DNA of 64,000 nt from JADLHS01 sp020848635 (GCA_037044975.1 JBAOIL010000005.1:248001-312000), one strand, 5' to 3'; shown: positions 17,203 to 27,335, numbered from the stretch's first letter. Notes: generated by a model from the sequence alone, not told the origin. Translations and numbers: made by a program.

Positions 17203-19941
17203 TCATGGCCGGGTCAGATAGGCCAGCACGTCGGCGATGTCCTGGGGGGCCAGCCCGAGTTGTCCCGCGCTCAACATGAGCGAACGTCCCAGCGGCTTAC
17301 GGGACTCGATGCGCGCGGCCGGCACGGTTTGCGTGACCCCAGCGGTGGACCGCACGATGACCGGATCGCCGCCCGCGAGAATCAGCCCGTGAATTTCCGT
17401 GCCGTCCTTGAGCTTGATGGCCGAGCCATCGAAACCGTTGGCGATGTCGGCCGAAGGATTGACAATCGAACGCAGGACGACTTCGCGGGTCTGCATCTTG
17501 GCGAAGGAAGTAATATCCGGCCCGTAATCCGTTCCTTCCCCGCCGATCCGGTGACACGTCTGGCAAGCCGTGGCCACCTGTTTGCCCCGGACGGCGTCAC
17601 CCTTGAGCCTGAGCAATTCCGCGAGCGGCGGCAGCTTGGTCGGTTGCGGTTCCGGGACTTCGATGGCCTGCAACACGATGGTTTCGGGATCGTACAGGCC
17701 GTCACGCTTGAGCCGCTCCGCCACCGCCATGCCCTGCCATTGACGATCCTTCCCGTTGAGCAACCACCAGAGCGCGTCCGTGTGCACGTCGCCGGTGGTC
17801 TGCCGGGCCACGTCAGCGACGGCCTCGGCGGCGGCGCGGACGGGCATATAACCCAGCGCCACCAGCGCCGCCTTGCGTTCCGCAAGCGAAAGCCCCGGCG
17901 CCAGCGCGCGGGCTTTGAAAGCCGCGACACTTTGGGGCGGGTGCAAGCGCCACGCGATGCCCGCAAATTTGGCGGTCCATTTCAACGGATCCGCCGAGCC
18001 CAATTCCAGGGCCACGAGACTGAGCACCTCGGATTCCTTGCCTGAACAACCCGTCCCAAACGCTTCGAGGTAGGTTCGGTCCACCCCGTCGTAGCCACGG
18101 GCCAGGTTGAACAAGATCTCCTTCGCCCCGGCGAATGGCACATCGCGCTGGGCCAATGCAACCTCCCGGCGAACTGCGGGCGCAGGATCCACCGCCAGCC
18201 GCCGTGAAAGTTCGTCCAGCTTCCAGTTTTGCCGCCGCAACGCGCGAAATGCCACGACGCGCATTTGCGGGTCGGGATTCATCAACCCGGACTCCACTTT
18301 CGCGATGCCGGTCGGGCCCATTTGTGACAACAACCACACCGCCCGGGCCCGAACATAGAGGTTTTCATCCTTCAGCAACTTGGCGACGGCAGACACGGCT
18401 TTCGGCCCTTGCGCACGGAGTTTTTCAAAGCCGAGGTTGCGCACGTTCACCGCCGGACTCTTCAGCGCTGCGATCTGCCCGCGGGTCGTGCCGGTATTCA
18501 ACTTCGGAATCTTCGGTTTGAAGCCCTTTGGCGCGATGCGGTAAACGGCGCCGGACAACGTCGCGTCCAGATCGCTGTGGCCGCCGACGCGGGGATCGAA
18601 CCAGTCACACACATAAATCGCCCCGTCCGCCCCTGCCACCACGTCCGACGGGCGGAACGACAGCTTGAGTTCCGGCGACACTTTGCCGCCTTTGAAATCC
18701 GTGCCCGCGTAATTTCCTTCCGGATTGCTCGTGAGAAAATTAAACCGCTCCAGTTTCCATCCGGCACCCGCCGGCTGCGGATAATAACCAAAGACGGTGT
18801 TGCGGCCCGGTTCACAACTTAACAGCAGCCCGCGATATTTTTCCCCAAGCGCCCCACCTTCATAGAACGCGATTCCGGTCGGCGCCCCGCCGCCGTAAAC
18901 ATCGCCCGGCGGCATTGTGCCCGGATCTTCCTGCCGCCATTCGGCAATCGGCGTGCTCTGCCCGGGCCGCCGGTCAGCCGACCAGGAGCGCTTGCCGTCA
19001 GCGGAAAAATAGCCGGCGTTGCCATACTCCAGCAGGAAGGTGGTCCGGCAGGCGGGCGGATCATCATTGTCGTTTTGAAACACGTCGCCGAACGAGGTAA
19101 CGGTCTGCTCGTAGCTGTTGCGGAAGTTGTAACCGATGATGTGCACGGCCGAGCCGTCGGGATTCATCCGCGCCGCAAAACCACCCACATAAACATGCCC
19201 ATCGTCGCTCGGTTGGCCGGCGATCCCGCGCGGCGTCCACTTGAAGTCGCTTTCATCGTGGGTGCTGCCAATGCGAAAGTTCACGCCGGACTTGTCGGTG
19301 AACACCGCGCCGCAATTGCCGGCATTCCAATACCACTGGCCGTCCGGGCCACACGTCACGGAGTGCAGACTGTGATCGTGCTTGCGCCCGTTGATGCCTG
19401 TGAGAATCACCTCGCGCTTGTCCACCGCTAGATCGAACTTCAAATCGCGATTCACATCCGTATAAACAATGAGATCGGGGGTCATGGAGACCACAATCTT
19501 GTTGTCAATTACCGCGATGCCCATCGGGGTCCGGAGAAATGGCTCCTGCACGAAGGTCCAGCTCTGGTCGGCCTGTCCATCGCCATCCGTGTCCTGCAGC
19601 ACGGCGATGCGATCCCCCTCCGGCTGGCGATCGTAATGGCTGCGGTAGTTCACCCCTTCAGCCACCCAGAGGCGGCCATCCTTGTCCGTATCCAGATTGG
19701 TCGGATTCTTGAGCATCGGAGAAGCAGCCCACAGCGTGACTTCCAAGTCGTCTGCGGCTTGCAACATCGTCACCGGAACGACATCCGCCGCGTGAAGCCT
19801 GGCGACGAGCAGAACCGCGCTGCACCAGTGGATGATGAACGGAACCGGAAGCGGTTTTAGTTTTTGCATGGGGTTTGCCATTGCCGCTTCAAGCCGCTGT
19901 TGACGGCTCTTGGCAAACGTTTCCTGGCCCACGAAAGCCAT
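17203..19941 (-). CDS. PVC-type membrane-bound dehydrogenase domain / HEAT / cytochrome c protein
   Basis: Up to 912 residues. After a hydrophobic export signal (PFIIHWCSAVLLVARLHAA) comes a beta-propeller-like dehydrogenase domain (about 60-480; LRTPMGIAVIDNKI, GRKHDHSLHSVTCGPDG), HEAT-like repeats (about 500-720) and a C-terminal cytochrome c with one heme site CQTCH and the ITSFAKMQTREVVLRSIVNPS block typical of Planctomycetes and Verrucomicrobia. Probably a periplasmic sugar oxidase passing electrons to c-type carriers (inference). The ATG at 19941 directly follows the stop of the lipoprotein gene (TGAATG); ATGs at 19881 and 19869 give a neater signal peptide, so the true start is uncertain. 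Confidence 0.88.
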   Translation of the reverse strand: MAFVGQETFAKSRQQRLEAAMANPMQKLKPLPVPFIIHWCSAVLLVARLHAADVVPVTMLQAADDLEVTLWAASPMLKNPTNLDTDKDGRLWVAEGVNYRSHYDRQPEGDRIAVLQDTDGDGQADQSWTFVQEPFLRTPMGIAVIDNKIVVSMTPDLIVYTDVNRDLKFDLAVDKREVILTGINGRKHDHSLHSVTCGPDGQWYWNAGNCGAVFTDKSGVNFRIGSTHDESDFKWTPRGIAGQPSDDGHVYVGGFAARMNPDGSAVHIIGYNFRNSYEQTVTSFGDVFQNDNDDPPACRTTFLLEYGNAGYFSADGKRSWSADRRPGQSTPIAEWRQEDPGTMPPGDVYGGGAPTGIAFYEGGALGEKYRGLLLSCEPGRNTVFGYYPQPAGAGWKLERFNFLTSNPEGNYAGTDFKGGKVSPELKLSFRPSDVVAGADGAIYVCDWFDPRVGGHSDLDATLSGAVYRIAPKGFKPKIPKLNTGTTRGQIAALKSPAVNVRNLGFEKLRAQGPKAVSAVAKLLKDENLYVRARAVWLLSQMGPTGIAKVESGLMNPDPQMRVVAFRALRRQNWKLDELSRRLAVDPAPAVRREVALAQRDVPFAGAKEILFNLARGYDGVDRTYLEAFGTGCSGKESEVLSLVALELGSADPLKWTAKFAGIAWRLHPPQSVAAFKARALAPGLSLAERKAALVALGYMPVRAAAEAVADVARQTTGDVHTDALWWLLNGKDRQWQGMAVAERLKRDGLYDPETIVLQAIEVPEPQPTKLPPLAELLRLKGDAVRGKQVATACQTCHRIGGEGTDYGPDITSFAKMQTREVVLRSIVNPSADIANGFDGSAIKLKDGTEIHGLILAGGDPVIVRSTAGVTQTVPAARIESRKPLGRSLMLSAGQLGLAPQDIADVLAYLTRP

Positions 19942-20904
19942 TCACTTCGTCACCAAATCCACCACGGTTGTCTGGTCGGCGGGCGGCGCTTCACCTTTGA
20001 GAATCTTCAGCGCGGCCTCAATCCCGAATACGGCCAGTTGATCCGCGTGTTGATCCGCGGTGGCGGTGACGCGGCCATCGGCGACCATCGGGCGGATGGC
20101 GCCAATGCCGTCATAACCGCACACGAGCACTTTCCCGGTGCGGCCCGCCGCTTGCACCGCCGCCACGGCTCCGAGCGCCATGCTGTCGTTGCCGCAGAGG
20201 AGCGCCTGCAGGTCCGGGTGCTCGCTCAGCATCGCCGCGGCCACGTTGTTCGCCTTGTCAATTTCCCACTGGCCACTCTGCACGCTCACGATGTTCATGC
20301 CCGCCGCTTTCATCGCGTCTTCGAAGCCCGCGCGGCGTTGCTGCCCGTTGAATGCGGTCGTCAGCCCCTCGATGATGGCGACCTTCGCGCCCGCTGGCAG
20401 CTGCTTCGCCAGCGCCTCGCCAACCCTGCGGGCCCCGGCGCGATTGTCCGGGCCGACGAACGGCACGATCAACCCGGCTTCCTTCAACGCGTCGGCGTCG
20501 AGCTTGTTGTCAATGTTTACCACCCGCACGCCGGCGGCTTGCGCCCGCTTGAGCACCGGCACGAGGGCCTTCGAGTCGGCGGGGGCGATGACAATGATGT
20601 TGACCTGTTGCGCGACCATCTGCTCGACGAGGCCCACCTGCTCCGCCAGGTCGGTTTCGTTTTTGATGCCGTTCACGATGAGCTCATAATCGGCGGCATG
20701 GGTGGCCTGATGTTTTCGGGCCCCATCGGCCATCGTGAGAAAAAATTCATTGGCCAGCGATTTCATGATCAAGGCCACGCGTGGCCTGGCCGGTGCGCCG
20801 CCGGATTCGTCGCGCTTGCAGGCGGAGAGCAACAGCAATGGAACGAGGCCGAGCACCAGCCAGCATGGGCGGCGCCCCCCGGAAACAAATGGTGAGTTTT
20901 TCAT
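19942..20904 (-). CDS. sugar ABC transporter substrate-binding lipoprotein (RbsB family)
   Basis: 320 residues starting MKNSPFVSGGRRPC with a lipoprotein signal peptide ending LLLLSAC (lipobox Cys). The type I periplasmic-binding fold is evident from VALIMKSLANEFF, IVIAPADSKALVPVLKRA, VVNIDNKLDADALK and LCGNDSMALGAV, matching ribose/galactose-type receptors. First gene of a minus-strand group with the PVC dehydrogenase and the RbsC-like permease. ATG 20904 is chosen because it creates the signal peptide. The bound sugar cannot be told from sequence. Confidence 0.93.
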   Translation of the reverse strand: MKNSPFVSGGRRPCWLVLGLVPLLLLSACKRDESGGAPARPRVALIMKSLANEFFLTMADGARKHQATHAADYELIVNGIKNETDLAEQVGLVEQMVAQQVNIIVIAPADSKALVPVLKRAQAAGVRVVNIDNKLDADALKEAGLIVPFVGPDNRAGARRVGEALAKQLPAGAKVAIIEGLTTAFNGQQRRAGFEDAMKAAGMNIVSVQSGQWEIDKANNVAAAMLSEHPDLQALLCGNDSMALGAVAAVQAAGRTGKVLVCGYDGIGAIRPMVADGRVTATADQHADQLAVFGIEAALKILKGEAPPADQTTVVDLVTK

Positions 20905-21072
20905 GATGCGCGATGATGAGTGAAACCCGGGCCGGGTTGGAAGATAAAACTCACGATCGTGTGAATCCAAAGCAGCGCGACCCCATGCGCAGGATCTGTC
21001 ACCGTGGGTAAAGCAGGTGGAGCGCATCGCGGAGCGGCGGCCCTGAAAGCCCGCTCCCTGGCATTCCGCTGT

Positions 21073-22056
21073 TCAGCTCCCGGGAATGTTGGCGGACGCC
21101 GGGATGAGGCGGGTGAGGTCGCCCACCTTGACCCAACCTTCATGTCCCGCATGATTCTGGATAAGCGCGAAAGCTCCATGGGTTTGTTGCATGGTCACGA
21201 TCTCACCGGCGCGCAATTTGAACACCGGTTGGGCGGCGGTCACGGGCGAAATACCCGCCACCGCTTCGGACGCCGTCACCACCGCGCAGCGAAAATCGGG
21301 ACGGCGCAATCCGAGAGCGCCCAGCGCTACGAAAAATGCGAACGCCGCGATCACGCTGCCGACGTTCAATATGCCGCGCGCCTGGGGCCGCAGGTATTTG
21401 AATGGCAGCGCCACCGCGATCAGAAACCCCGTGGCCGCCGCCAAACCGAACCAGGTGTTCATGGTCAGCGCCCACGCGGCCTTCTGGATCGGCGATCGGT
21501 GTTCCGGTTCGATCCCGGCCCGCTGGCGCGCGCGATTCAAATTCGCAGTGATGTCGGGGTCATTGGGGGCCAGGAGGGCGGCGCGTTCGTAGTTGAGAAT
21601 GGCTCGGCCAAGTTGCCCTTCCCGCTGTTGGGCATTGGCCAGATTGAACAGCGCCGGCGCGGAGTAGCCTTGTTGGGCGATGATGGACTCGTAACCCCGC
21701 GCCGCCTCGGCGTATTGGCCCTCGGCGCAGGCGTTGTTCGCCGTTACCCATGCTCCGGGCGTCAAGGCCGCATGCGCCAGGCTGGCAGCCAGCAGCAGTG
21801 CAACGCCCACTCCGCATTCCGTTCGGCGAATCCACCGGCCCGGCTGCGGATTCACAAAGGTGAGGTGCTTCTCATCAGCCGGAGTGTCGCGGGCGGGCGG
21901 CTCCGACGCAGGGGTCGGTTTGTTCGAGGAATTTTCCGACGGTTCGGCAACGGGATGATTCTGGTCGCATTCCCGCAAGACTTCGAGCACTTGCGGGGTT
22001 AACGTAAGGTTTTCCGAAATGACGCGACGCAGGATCAGGCGGGTAATCGAGTTCAT
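21073..22056 (-). CDS. batE: BatE-like TPR and SH3-like domain membrane protein
   Basis: 327 residues. An N-terminal charged cytosolic region (1-75) is followed by a membrane segment, a TPR block (ACAEGQYAEAARGYESII through NYERAALLAPNDPD), two further hydrophobic helices and a C-terminal SH3-like domain (LRAGEIVTMQQTHGAFALIQ). This is the BatE arrangement of the Bacteroides aerotolerance operon. Start ATG overlaps the batD stop by four bases. Last gene of the moxR-bat run; 168 bp separate it from the start of the next minus-strand gene, the sugar-binding lipoprotein. Confidence 0.85.
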   Translation of the reverse strand: MNSITRLILRRVISENLTLTPQVLEVLRECDQNHPVAEPSENSSNKPTPASEPPARDTPADEKHLTFVNPQPGRWIRRTECGVGVALLLAASLAHAALTPGAWVTANNACAEGQYAEAARGYESIIAQQGYSAPALFNLANAQQREGQLGRAILNYERAALLAPNDPDITANLNRARQRAGIEPEHRSPIQKAAWALTMNTWFGLAAATGFLIAVALPFKYLRPQARGILNVGSVIAAFAFFVALGALGLRRPDFRCAVVTASEAVAGISPVTAAQPVFKLRAGEIVTMQQTHGAFALIQNHAGHEGWVKVGDLTRLIPASANIPGS

Positions 22057-23912
22057 GGTGCCTCCAGTTTTCTAAGTTCATTGTTCACGAGCATTTGCAA
22101 CTGGCGCAGTTCGTCGGGAGCGAAAGCCCGGCCGGTGTACACCGCTTCGTCCGCCAGCCCGAAAATCGTGCGCAAGCCGTCGGCCTCGCCGTTCAACCGG
22201 GCGTTGATCTCGGCCAGGGTGATGGTCCGGGGCGGCAGACTCCAGCGCAGGCCCAGCAGATTTTGAAACGCGGCGCAGGCGGCGGCGAAAAAGCTTCCCG
22301 TGTCGCCATCGGCCGCGGCGCGGTTCATCGTTTCAAGCTGCACTCGCAACACGCGATGGGCATTGGCCACCCGCACTTGTTTCGGGTCACGGGCCAACCG
22401 TTGGCGGCGGCGGAGCAAAAGCCCCGCAAACAGGGCCAAGACCGAAGGAAAAAACGCAGCCGCCACTATCCAGGGATTCGTTAACCACGGTTGCAGCGTC
22501 GCGGTGAAATGGCCCGGCGTAAGTTGATTGGGTGCAAGATCGGATGCCGCAGAGACGGCAATTGGCGGCGTCGGCTTGGCAGGAACCGTTGTCGCGGTCG
22601 TCGTCTGGCCGGGTGCGACTTCGACGCTCACTGGTGAGGTGGTGCGGGTGACGTATTGTTTTTTCTCCGGGTCAAAATAGCTGAACGCGAGCGCGGGGAT
22701 TTCCAACCGGCCTGCCTTCGTCGGCACGAGCGCCTGCTCGAAGTTTTTCGGCGCCGAGTAACCAGCGCTGTCGCCGGGCTCATACTTTACGCTGGGCTTG
22801 TAGGTTTTCCAGGCGTCGCTCTTCTCCACGGCCGGTGCCGTCACGCGATCGAAGTTGCCCGCACCGCTGATCGTTAGTTTGAGCGTCACCGGGTCGCCGG
22901 CGGCGGTTTGCGTGGGCGTGGCTTCGGCGGCGAGGTCGAACTGGCCCACGGCGCCCGTGAAACTGGCCGGACGGTTTTCCGCCGGCAGCGGCAGAATCTG
23001 GACGCCGCCCGGTTCGCTGTTCAGCACCATCTGCTTTTGCGTCGCCGTGCCGAAGAAGTTGTTGAACACGTCATTAAAAAAATCGTCGCCAAACGGATTG
23101 CCCCGGCGTGAGCGCGGCCGTTGCGCCTGCTGCCGTACGGTGACGGTGGTGGGCAGCTCGACGCTCATCTCGTAGTCGCCGGCCTTTACGGCGGTGATGA
23201 CGGTGGGCCAGGTGAACACGGTGTAGCGCACCCCGTTGATCGTTTGCCGGCTGGAAACCGGCTGGTCGCCGAGCTTGTTCATCGTGAAGGCGTCGCTGTT
23301 CAATTTGGGCAGACCGTCCACGCGCAGTTCGATTCCGTCGCGAAAATACGCCTTCAGTTCCACCGGCACCATTTCACCCACAAAGAATTCCTGCTTGGGT
23401 GTGACCAGCCGGAGAAAGCCGAAGCTTTGTTGTTCTGCCGCGCTGACCGGTTCCTCCTCGCTGCTGACGGCGGGCGCGGGCAGGGCGTTTTGGTTCGCGT
23501 GATTCCCCGCCGGCACGCTGCCGCCGGCAACTCCGCCGACTTTCAAAACCATGGGCGGGGACATGGCGGCATCCGCTCCCCGGCCAATCTTGATGGCCGG
23601 GATGGTGAAGTTGCCGGGGTGCGTCGGCACGACCACGTAGGTGTAACTGAGGTTGGCGGTCATCGCGCCGTTGATGACTTGAACCTGGCTTGACTGGCCA
23701 ACTGGTTGAAACTCGAGTCCGTTCACCGCCGGAAGCTGCGGCGCGTCGGTGGATTTGCCGGACACGGTCACGGTGAGTTGGGCGGCCTCGCCGACGGCGA
23801 TTGCGGTTGGCTCCAGCGTGGCATTGATGCTCGGCGCTTTGGCCCACGCCAGCGTGAGGGTGGCCAGAACCGCCACGGTGATGCTACTCGCCTGTTTCAA
23901 AGTGTGTTTCAT
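22053..23912 (-). CDS. batD: BatD oxygen-tolerance family protein
   Basis: 619 residues. A signal peptide (SSITVAVLATLTLAWAKA) precedes repeated Ig-like beta domains (ATLEPTAIAVGEAAQLTVTV; GEMVPVELKAYFRDGIEL; AGDPVTLKLTISGAGNFDRV) and one transmembrane helix near residue 500, followed by a helical cytoplasmic tail. This is the BatD/DUF layout. A poorly ordered segment QRPRSRRGNPFGDDFFNDVF sits around residue 280. Flanked by batB/C upstream and overlapping batE, as in the classical operon. Confidence 0.9.
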   Translation of the reverse strand: MKHTLKQASSITVAVLATLTLAWAKAPSINATLEPTAIAVGEAAQLTVTVSGKSTDAPQLPAVNGLEFQPVGQSSQVQVINGAMTANLSYTYVVVPTHPGNFTIPAIKIGRGADAAMSPPMVLKVGGVAGGSVPAGNHANQNALPAPAVSSEEEPVSAAEQQSFGFLRLVTPKQEFFVGEMVPVELKAYFRDGIELRVDGLPKLNSDAFTMNKLGDQPVSSRQTINGVRYTVFTWPTVITAVKAGDYEMSVELPTTVTVRQQAQRPRSRRGNPFGDDFFNDVFNNFFGTATQKQMVLNSEPGGVQILPLPAENRPASFTGAVGQFDLAAEATPTQTAAGDPVTLKLTISGAGNFDRVTAPAVEKSDAWKTYKPSVKYEPGDSAGYSAPKNFEQALVPTKAGRLEIPALAFSYFDPEKKQYVTRTTSPVSVEVAPGQTTTATTVPAKPTPPIAVSAASDLAPNQLTPGHFTATLQPWLTNPWIVAAAFFPSVLALFAGLLLRRRQRLARDPKQVRVANAHRVLRVQLETMNRAAADGDTGSFFAAACAAFQNLLGLRWSLPPRTITLAEINARLNGEADGLRTIFGLADEAVYTGRAFAPDELRQLQMLVNNELRKLEAP

Positions 23913-23934
23913 ACGCCAATCCTCGTCGTGCGTT

Positions 23935-26004
23935 TTACCAATCCTTCACCGGTTCGTCGTTCTTCGCGCTTTCGTTCCCGCGGGCGTAGGGGGACAACGG
24001 CATCTTGCGGTCGCCGCTCTTGAGAGAGTCGAGCAACTGCCTGGCTTCATCGCGCGACATCTTGCCGGGCTCAGGACGCGCGTCGGCCTGCTCCGGCGCG
24101 TTCTCCTGCGGTTGCGGATTGCGGGGCTGCGGCGCACCGGCTTTCCTTTTCTCATCCGGCTTTTGTCCGGCTTGAGCACCTTGATTCTTCGGTTCCGGCT
24201 TTTGGTTCGCCTGCTCCTGCTTGTCCTGCGGCTTCTGGTGTTGGTCCGCGCCCGACTTCTGTTGCTGGTCCTTCGGCTGCTTTGGGTCTTGCCTGGCTTG
24301 CTGCCCCGGACTGTTCTGCTCCTTGTTTTGCGAGTCGTTCTTCTCGTCCGGTTTGTTCTGGTCTTTGTCCTGACCGGACTTTGCCTGCTGGTCGTCCTTC
24401 TGGTCCTGATCTTTTTGATCCTGGTTCTTCTGGTCTTGGTTTTGTTGCTGTTTTTGTTGATCCTGCTTTTGCTGCTCCTGCTTTTTCAATTCCTCCAGCT
24501 TGCGTTTCACCAGGTCGCGATTGAATTTCGCGTCCGCATCGTCGGCCTTGAGTTGCAACGCGGCTTCGTACGACTGCACCGACTGCTCCCACGACTTGAT
24601 GGTTTCCTGGGCGTTGGCTTTTTCGGTCTTCTGGCCGAGGCGATATTGGGTGTTGCCGAGGTTGTAATAATTATCCTGCTGCAAGGTCAGATCATCGGTC
24701 TTCATCGCCTTGGCAAAGGACTCCGCGGCTTGATCAAAGCCACCCGACTTGTAGGCGGCCGCGCCGTGGTTATACGCCAACACCGGTTTGTCCGGATGCT
24801 TCGCCGCCGCCTGCCGATATTCCTGCTCGGCCTTGGAGTAATCGCCGTTTTGGAACGCCTTCTCGGCTGATCCCACCGATGCCTGCGCGGAACCTGCCGC
24901 GACGAGCATTGCGACGGCAGCCGCAGCCGTCGCCGGGCGGGCCATGCGATTCCATGAGGCGGCCAATGCGGGACGCGGCGCAATCGCGGGCTTTGTCACG
25001 CGTTGGTTCCGGCGGATACCGACCAGCGGCTCGAGGACGAGAAAAAACAAACCGAGCGCCAGCGGCCATTGGAAGCGCTCGATGCCAACCTTCTGCATCC
25101 GTGATGCGAGTTCGCGCCGGGTGAACTTGGCCAGGCACTGGGAGTAAATCGTCTCCAACCCCTGCGCCTGTTGGCCCAGCGGTTGATACATCGCGCCAGT
25201 GGCTTCGGCGATCTGCTTGAGCATCGTCTCATCGAGGCGCGACTTCACGAACTGACCGGACGCGTCCTTGGTGAACTGGGTTCCGCCCGCTTCGTCCAAG
25301 GCCGGGATCAATTCGCCGCTCGCACTCCCGACACCGACGGTGAAAATCTTCAGCCCATTCTTCGCCGCGGCGCGGGCCGCGTCGAGCGCGTTGCCTTCCA
25401 GGTCCTCGCCATCGGTCAGCAACACCAGGATGCGCTCATTGTTGCCGTTCCCTTCGAGCGCGGCTTCGGTTTCATGAATCGCCGCCGCGAGGTCCGTGCC
25501 GCCGCGCGGAATGATTTTCGTGTCGAGCGCGTCGAGCGACTGGCGGAAGGCGTCGTAGTCGAGGGTCAGCGGGCATTGCAGAAACGAATTCCCGGCGAAT
25601 GCCACAAGGCCAACGCGGTCACCGGCCATCTTTCCGAGCAAATCTTCCACGGCCATCTTTGCGCGCGTGAGCCGGTCGGGTTTCACGTCCTGCGCCAGCA
25701 TGCTCTTCGAAGTGTCCACCGCGAACATCACATCGAGGCCCTTGCGTTTGGCTTCTTCCCAGCGGAAACCGACGAGCGGCCGCGCCAGCGCGATGGCCAC
25801 GCAGGCAACGCCGGCGATGACCAACCCGCGCTTGAACTGTCGGCGCGCCGGGCTGACCGAGGCGGTGAGTTGCGCGATGAGATTGGCCGAGGCGAACTTC
25901 GCCAGTTCGGTGCGCTGTCGGGCGTTGAGCCGGCGATAGCGCCAAACGAGGGCCGCACAGGCGATCAATCCAGCGAGTAACCAGAGGGGTTGGGCGAATT
26001 TCAT
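23935..26004 (-). CDS. BatB/BatC fusion: VWA domain plus TPR protein with Gln/Lys/Asp-rich tail
   Basis: 689 residues. Residues about 1-320 are BatB: two N-terminal membrane helices, a von Willebrand A domain with MIDAS DTSKS (Asp-x-Ser-x-Ser) and LLTDGEDLEG, then a helix near 310. A third hydrophobic stretch leads into a BatC-like TPR part (AEKAFQNGDYSKAEQEYRQA; FAKAMKTDDLTLQQDNYYN). From about residue 500 the protein becomes a long low-complexity tail of Gln, Lys, Asp and Asn (24065-24490) before a short ordered end RDEARQLLDSLKSGDRKM. BatB and BatC are separate proteins in Bacteroides; the fusion is common in other phyla. Confidence 0.9.
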   Translation of the reverse strand: MKFAQPLWLLAGLIACAALVWRYRRLNARQRTELAKFASANLIAQLTASVSPARRQFKRGLVIAGVACVAIALARPLVGFRWEEAKRKGLDVMFAVDTSKSMLAQDVKPDRLTRAKMAVEDLLGKMAGDRVGLVAFAGNSFLQCPLTLDYDAFRQSLDALDTKIIPRGGTDLAAAIHETEAALEGNGNNERILVLLTDGEDLEGNALDAARAAAKNGLKIFTVGVGSASGELIPALDEAGGTQFTKDASGQFVKSRLDETMLKQIAEATGAMYQPLGQQAQGLETIYSQCLAKFTRRELASRMQKVGIERFQWPLALGLFFLVLEPLVGIRRNQRVTKPAIAPRPALAASWNRMARPATAAAAVAMLVAAGSAQASVGSAEKAFQNGDYSKAEQEYRQAAAKHPDKPVLAYNHGAAAYKSGGFDQAAESFAKAMKTDDLTLQQDNYYNLGNTQYRLGQKTEKANAQETIKSWEQSVQSYEAALQLKADDADAKFNRDLVKRKLEELKKQEQQKQDQQKQQQNQDQKNQDQKDQDQKDDQQAKSGQDKDQNKPDEKNDSQNKEQNSPGQQARQDPKQPKDQQQKSGADQHQKPQDKQEQANQKPEPKNQGAQAGQKPDEKRKAGAPQPRNPQPQENAPEQADARPEPGKMSRDEARQLLDSLKSGDRKMPLSPYARGNESAKNDEPVKDW

Positions 26005-26057
26005 AAGTGGACTCCGTTTAATTAGCTTTCAGCAATAATCAGCTTCGTTTCAAGTGA

Positions 26058-27062
26058 TCAAACTCCCGGCAAACGGCGGAAGCGGGTTTGTTCCAGGCCT
26101 AGCGTCAGGCCGAGCAACATCAGGCCGGGCACCACCGCGAGCGCGAACAGTTCGTGATACTTCGAGAACTTTTTCACCGCGTGCGTGGTCTTTTCCATGC
26201 GATCAATCTCGGCGTAAATTTTCTTGAGCGAATCCGTATCGGTGGCGCGGAAGAATTTGCCGCCCGTTTCGTCGGCGATCTTTTTCAACGCCGCCTCGTC
26301 CACGTCCACCTTGGCCATGACGATGCGCTGGTTGCCGAACTGGTCCTTCACGGGCACCGGGGCTTCACCCTGCGCGCCAGCGCCGATGGTGTAAACTTTC
26401 ACCCCCATCGCCTTCGCCGCTTCGGCGGCGGTCTGGGGTGCAACTTTGCCGGCGTTGTTCAAGCCGTCAGTGAGCAGAACGACGATCTTCGACTTGGACG
26501 GCTGATCGCGAAGTCGGTTGACCGAGGTGGCCAGCGCTGAACCGATGGCCGTGCCGTCCTCGATGAGACCGATGCGAACGCGATCGAGATTTTGCTGCAA
26601 CCATTGGTGATCGAGCGAGAGCGGGCTGACGAGATAAGGCGCGCCGGCAAAGGCCACCAGACCGATGCGGTCGTTGGGCCGGGCCTCAATGAATTTGCTG
26701 ACCACTGATTTGACACACTCGAGACGATTCGCGGGCTGGCCGTCGAGCGTGAAGTCGAGCGCTTCCATTGAGCCGGACACATCCACCGCGAGCATTAAAT
26801 CCACGCCGCTGGCCTGGACTTCGGAGCGGCCCTGACCGTATTGCGGTCGGGCGAGGCCGAGGATGAGCAGTGTGGCCACGAGCAGTCGCAGCATGGTTGT
26901 CCACCGCGCGGGGCGGCTGCGGGTTTCGCGAGCGACGGTGCGGGCGATTTCGACGTTCGAGTATTCGACGGCGGCCACGCGGCCTTTGCGTCCGCGCCAC
27001 AGCGCGATCAGCGGCAGCAGTGCGAGCAACCAGAGAATTTCGGGATTGAGAAAGCGGATCAT
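26058..27062 (-). CDS. batA: BatA-like VWA domain membrane protein
   Basis: 334 residues with N-terminal helices (EILWLLALLPLIALW; LRLLVATLLILGLARPQ), a VWA domain carrying the MIDAS motif DVSGSM and LLTDGLNNAG, and a C-terminal helix (LFALAVVPGLMLLGLTLGL). This is the BatA layout of the aerotolerance operon. The Asp of the MIDAS is in LMLAVDVSGS. Co-oriented with batB/C 53 bp downstream; 273 bp of apparently non-coding spacer separate it from the upstream DUF4381-like gene, unusual inside such an operon. Confidence 0.92.
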   Translation of the reverse strand: MIRFLNPEILWLLALLPLIALWRGRKGRVAAVEYSNVEIARTVARETRSRPARWTTMLRLLVATLLILGLARPQYGQGRSEVQASGVDLMLAVDVSGSMEALDFTLDGQPANRLECVKSVVSKFIEARPNDRIGLVAFAGAPYLVSPLSLDHQWLQQNLDRVRIGLIEDGTAIGSALATSVNRLRDQPSKSKIVVLLTDGLNNAGKVAPQTAAEAAKAMGVKVYTIGAGAQGEAPVPVKDQFGNQRIVMAKVDVDEAALKKIADETGGKFFRATDTDSLKKIYAEIDRMEKTTHAVKKFSKYHELFALAVVPGLMLLGLTLGLEQTRFRRLPGV

Positions 27063-27335
27063 GGCGATGATAAGGTTGAGAGTTCAGGGCTTTGACTGGG
27101 AACGAACTTCGAACGACAGGTTCAAAGCTCGAGGCCGCTTCGGGCGATGTGATCAGGTGCAAGCGGAACGGCGCTGGACGGCGCTTGGCCGGTTGCTGGA
27201 CATAGTCGCAGGGAGGGGCAATCCGGGAGAGAGTTATGATGCGACGTTCCGGCGTGTAAGTAATGGATTGCACGGCACAAATCGGAGTGAGCGGAGCGAT
27301 TTTCATAAGGTTTTCCTGGGGCAGTGGACAATGGT

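Noticed and set aside
17203..19941. Treating the PVC dehydrogenase as a quinoprotein alcohol dehydrogenase
   Set aside because: The W-motif repeats and PQQ-binding Cys-Cys of that family were not seen; the propeller-HEAT-cytochrome layout is the PVC-specific type.
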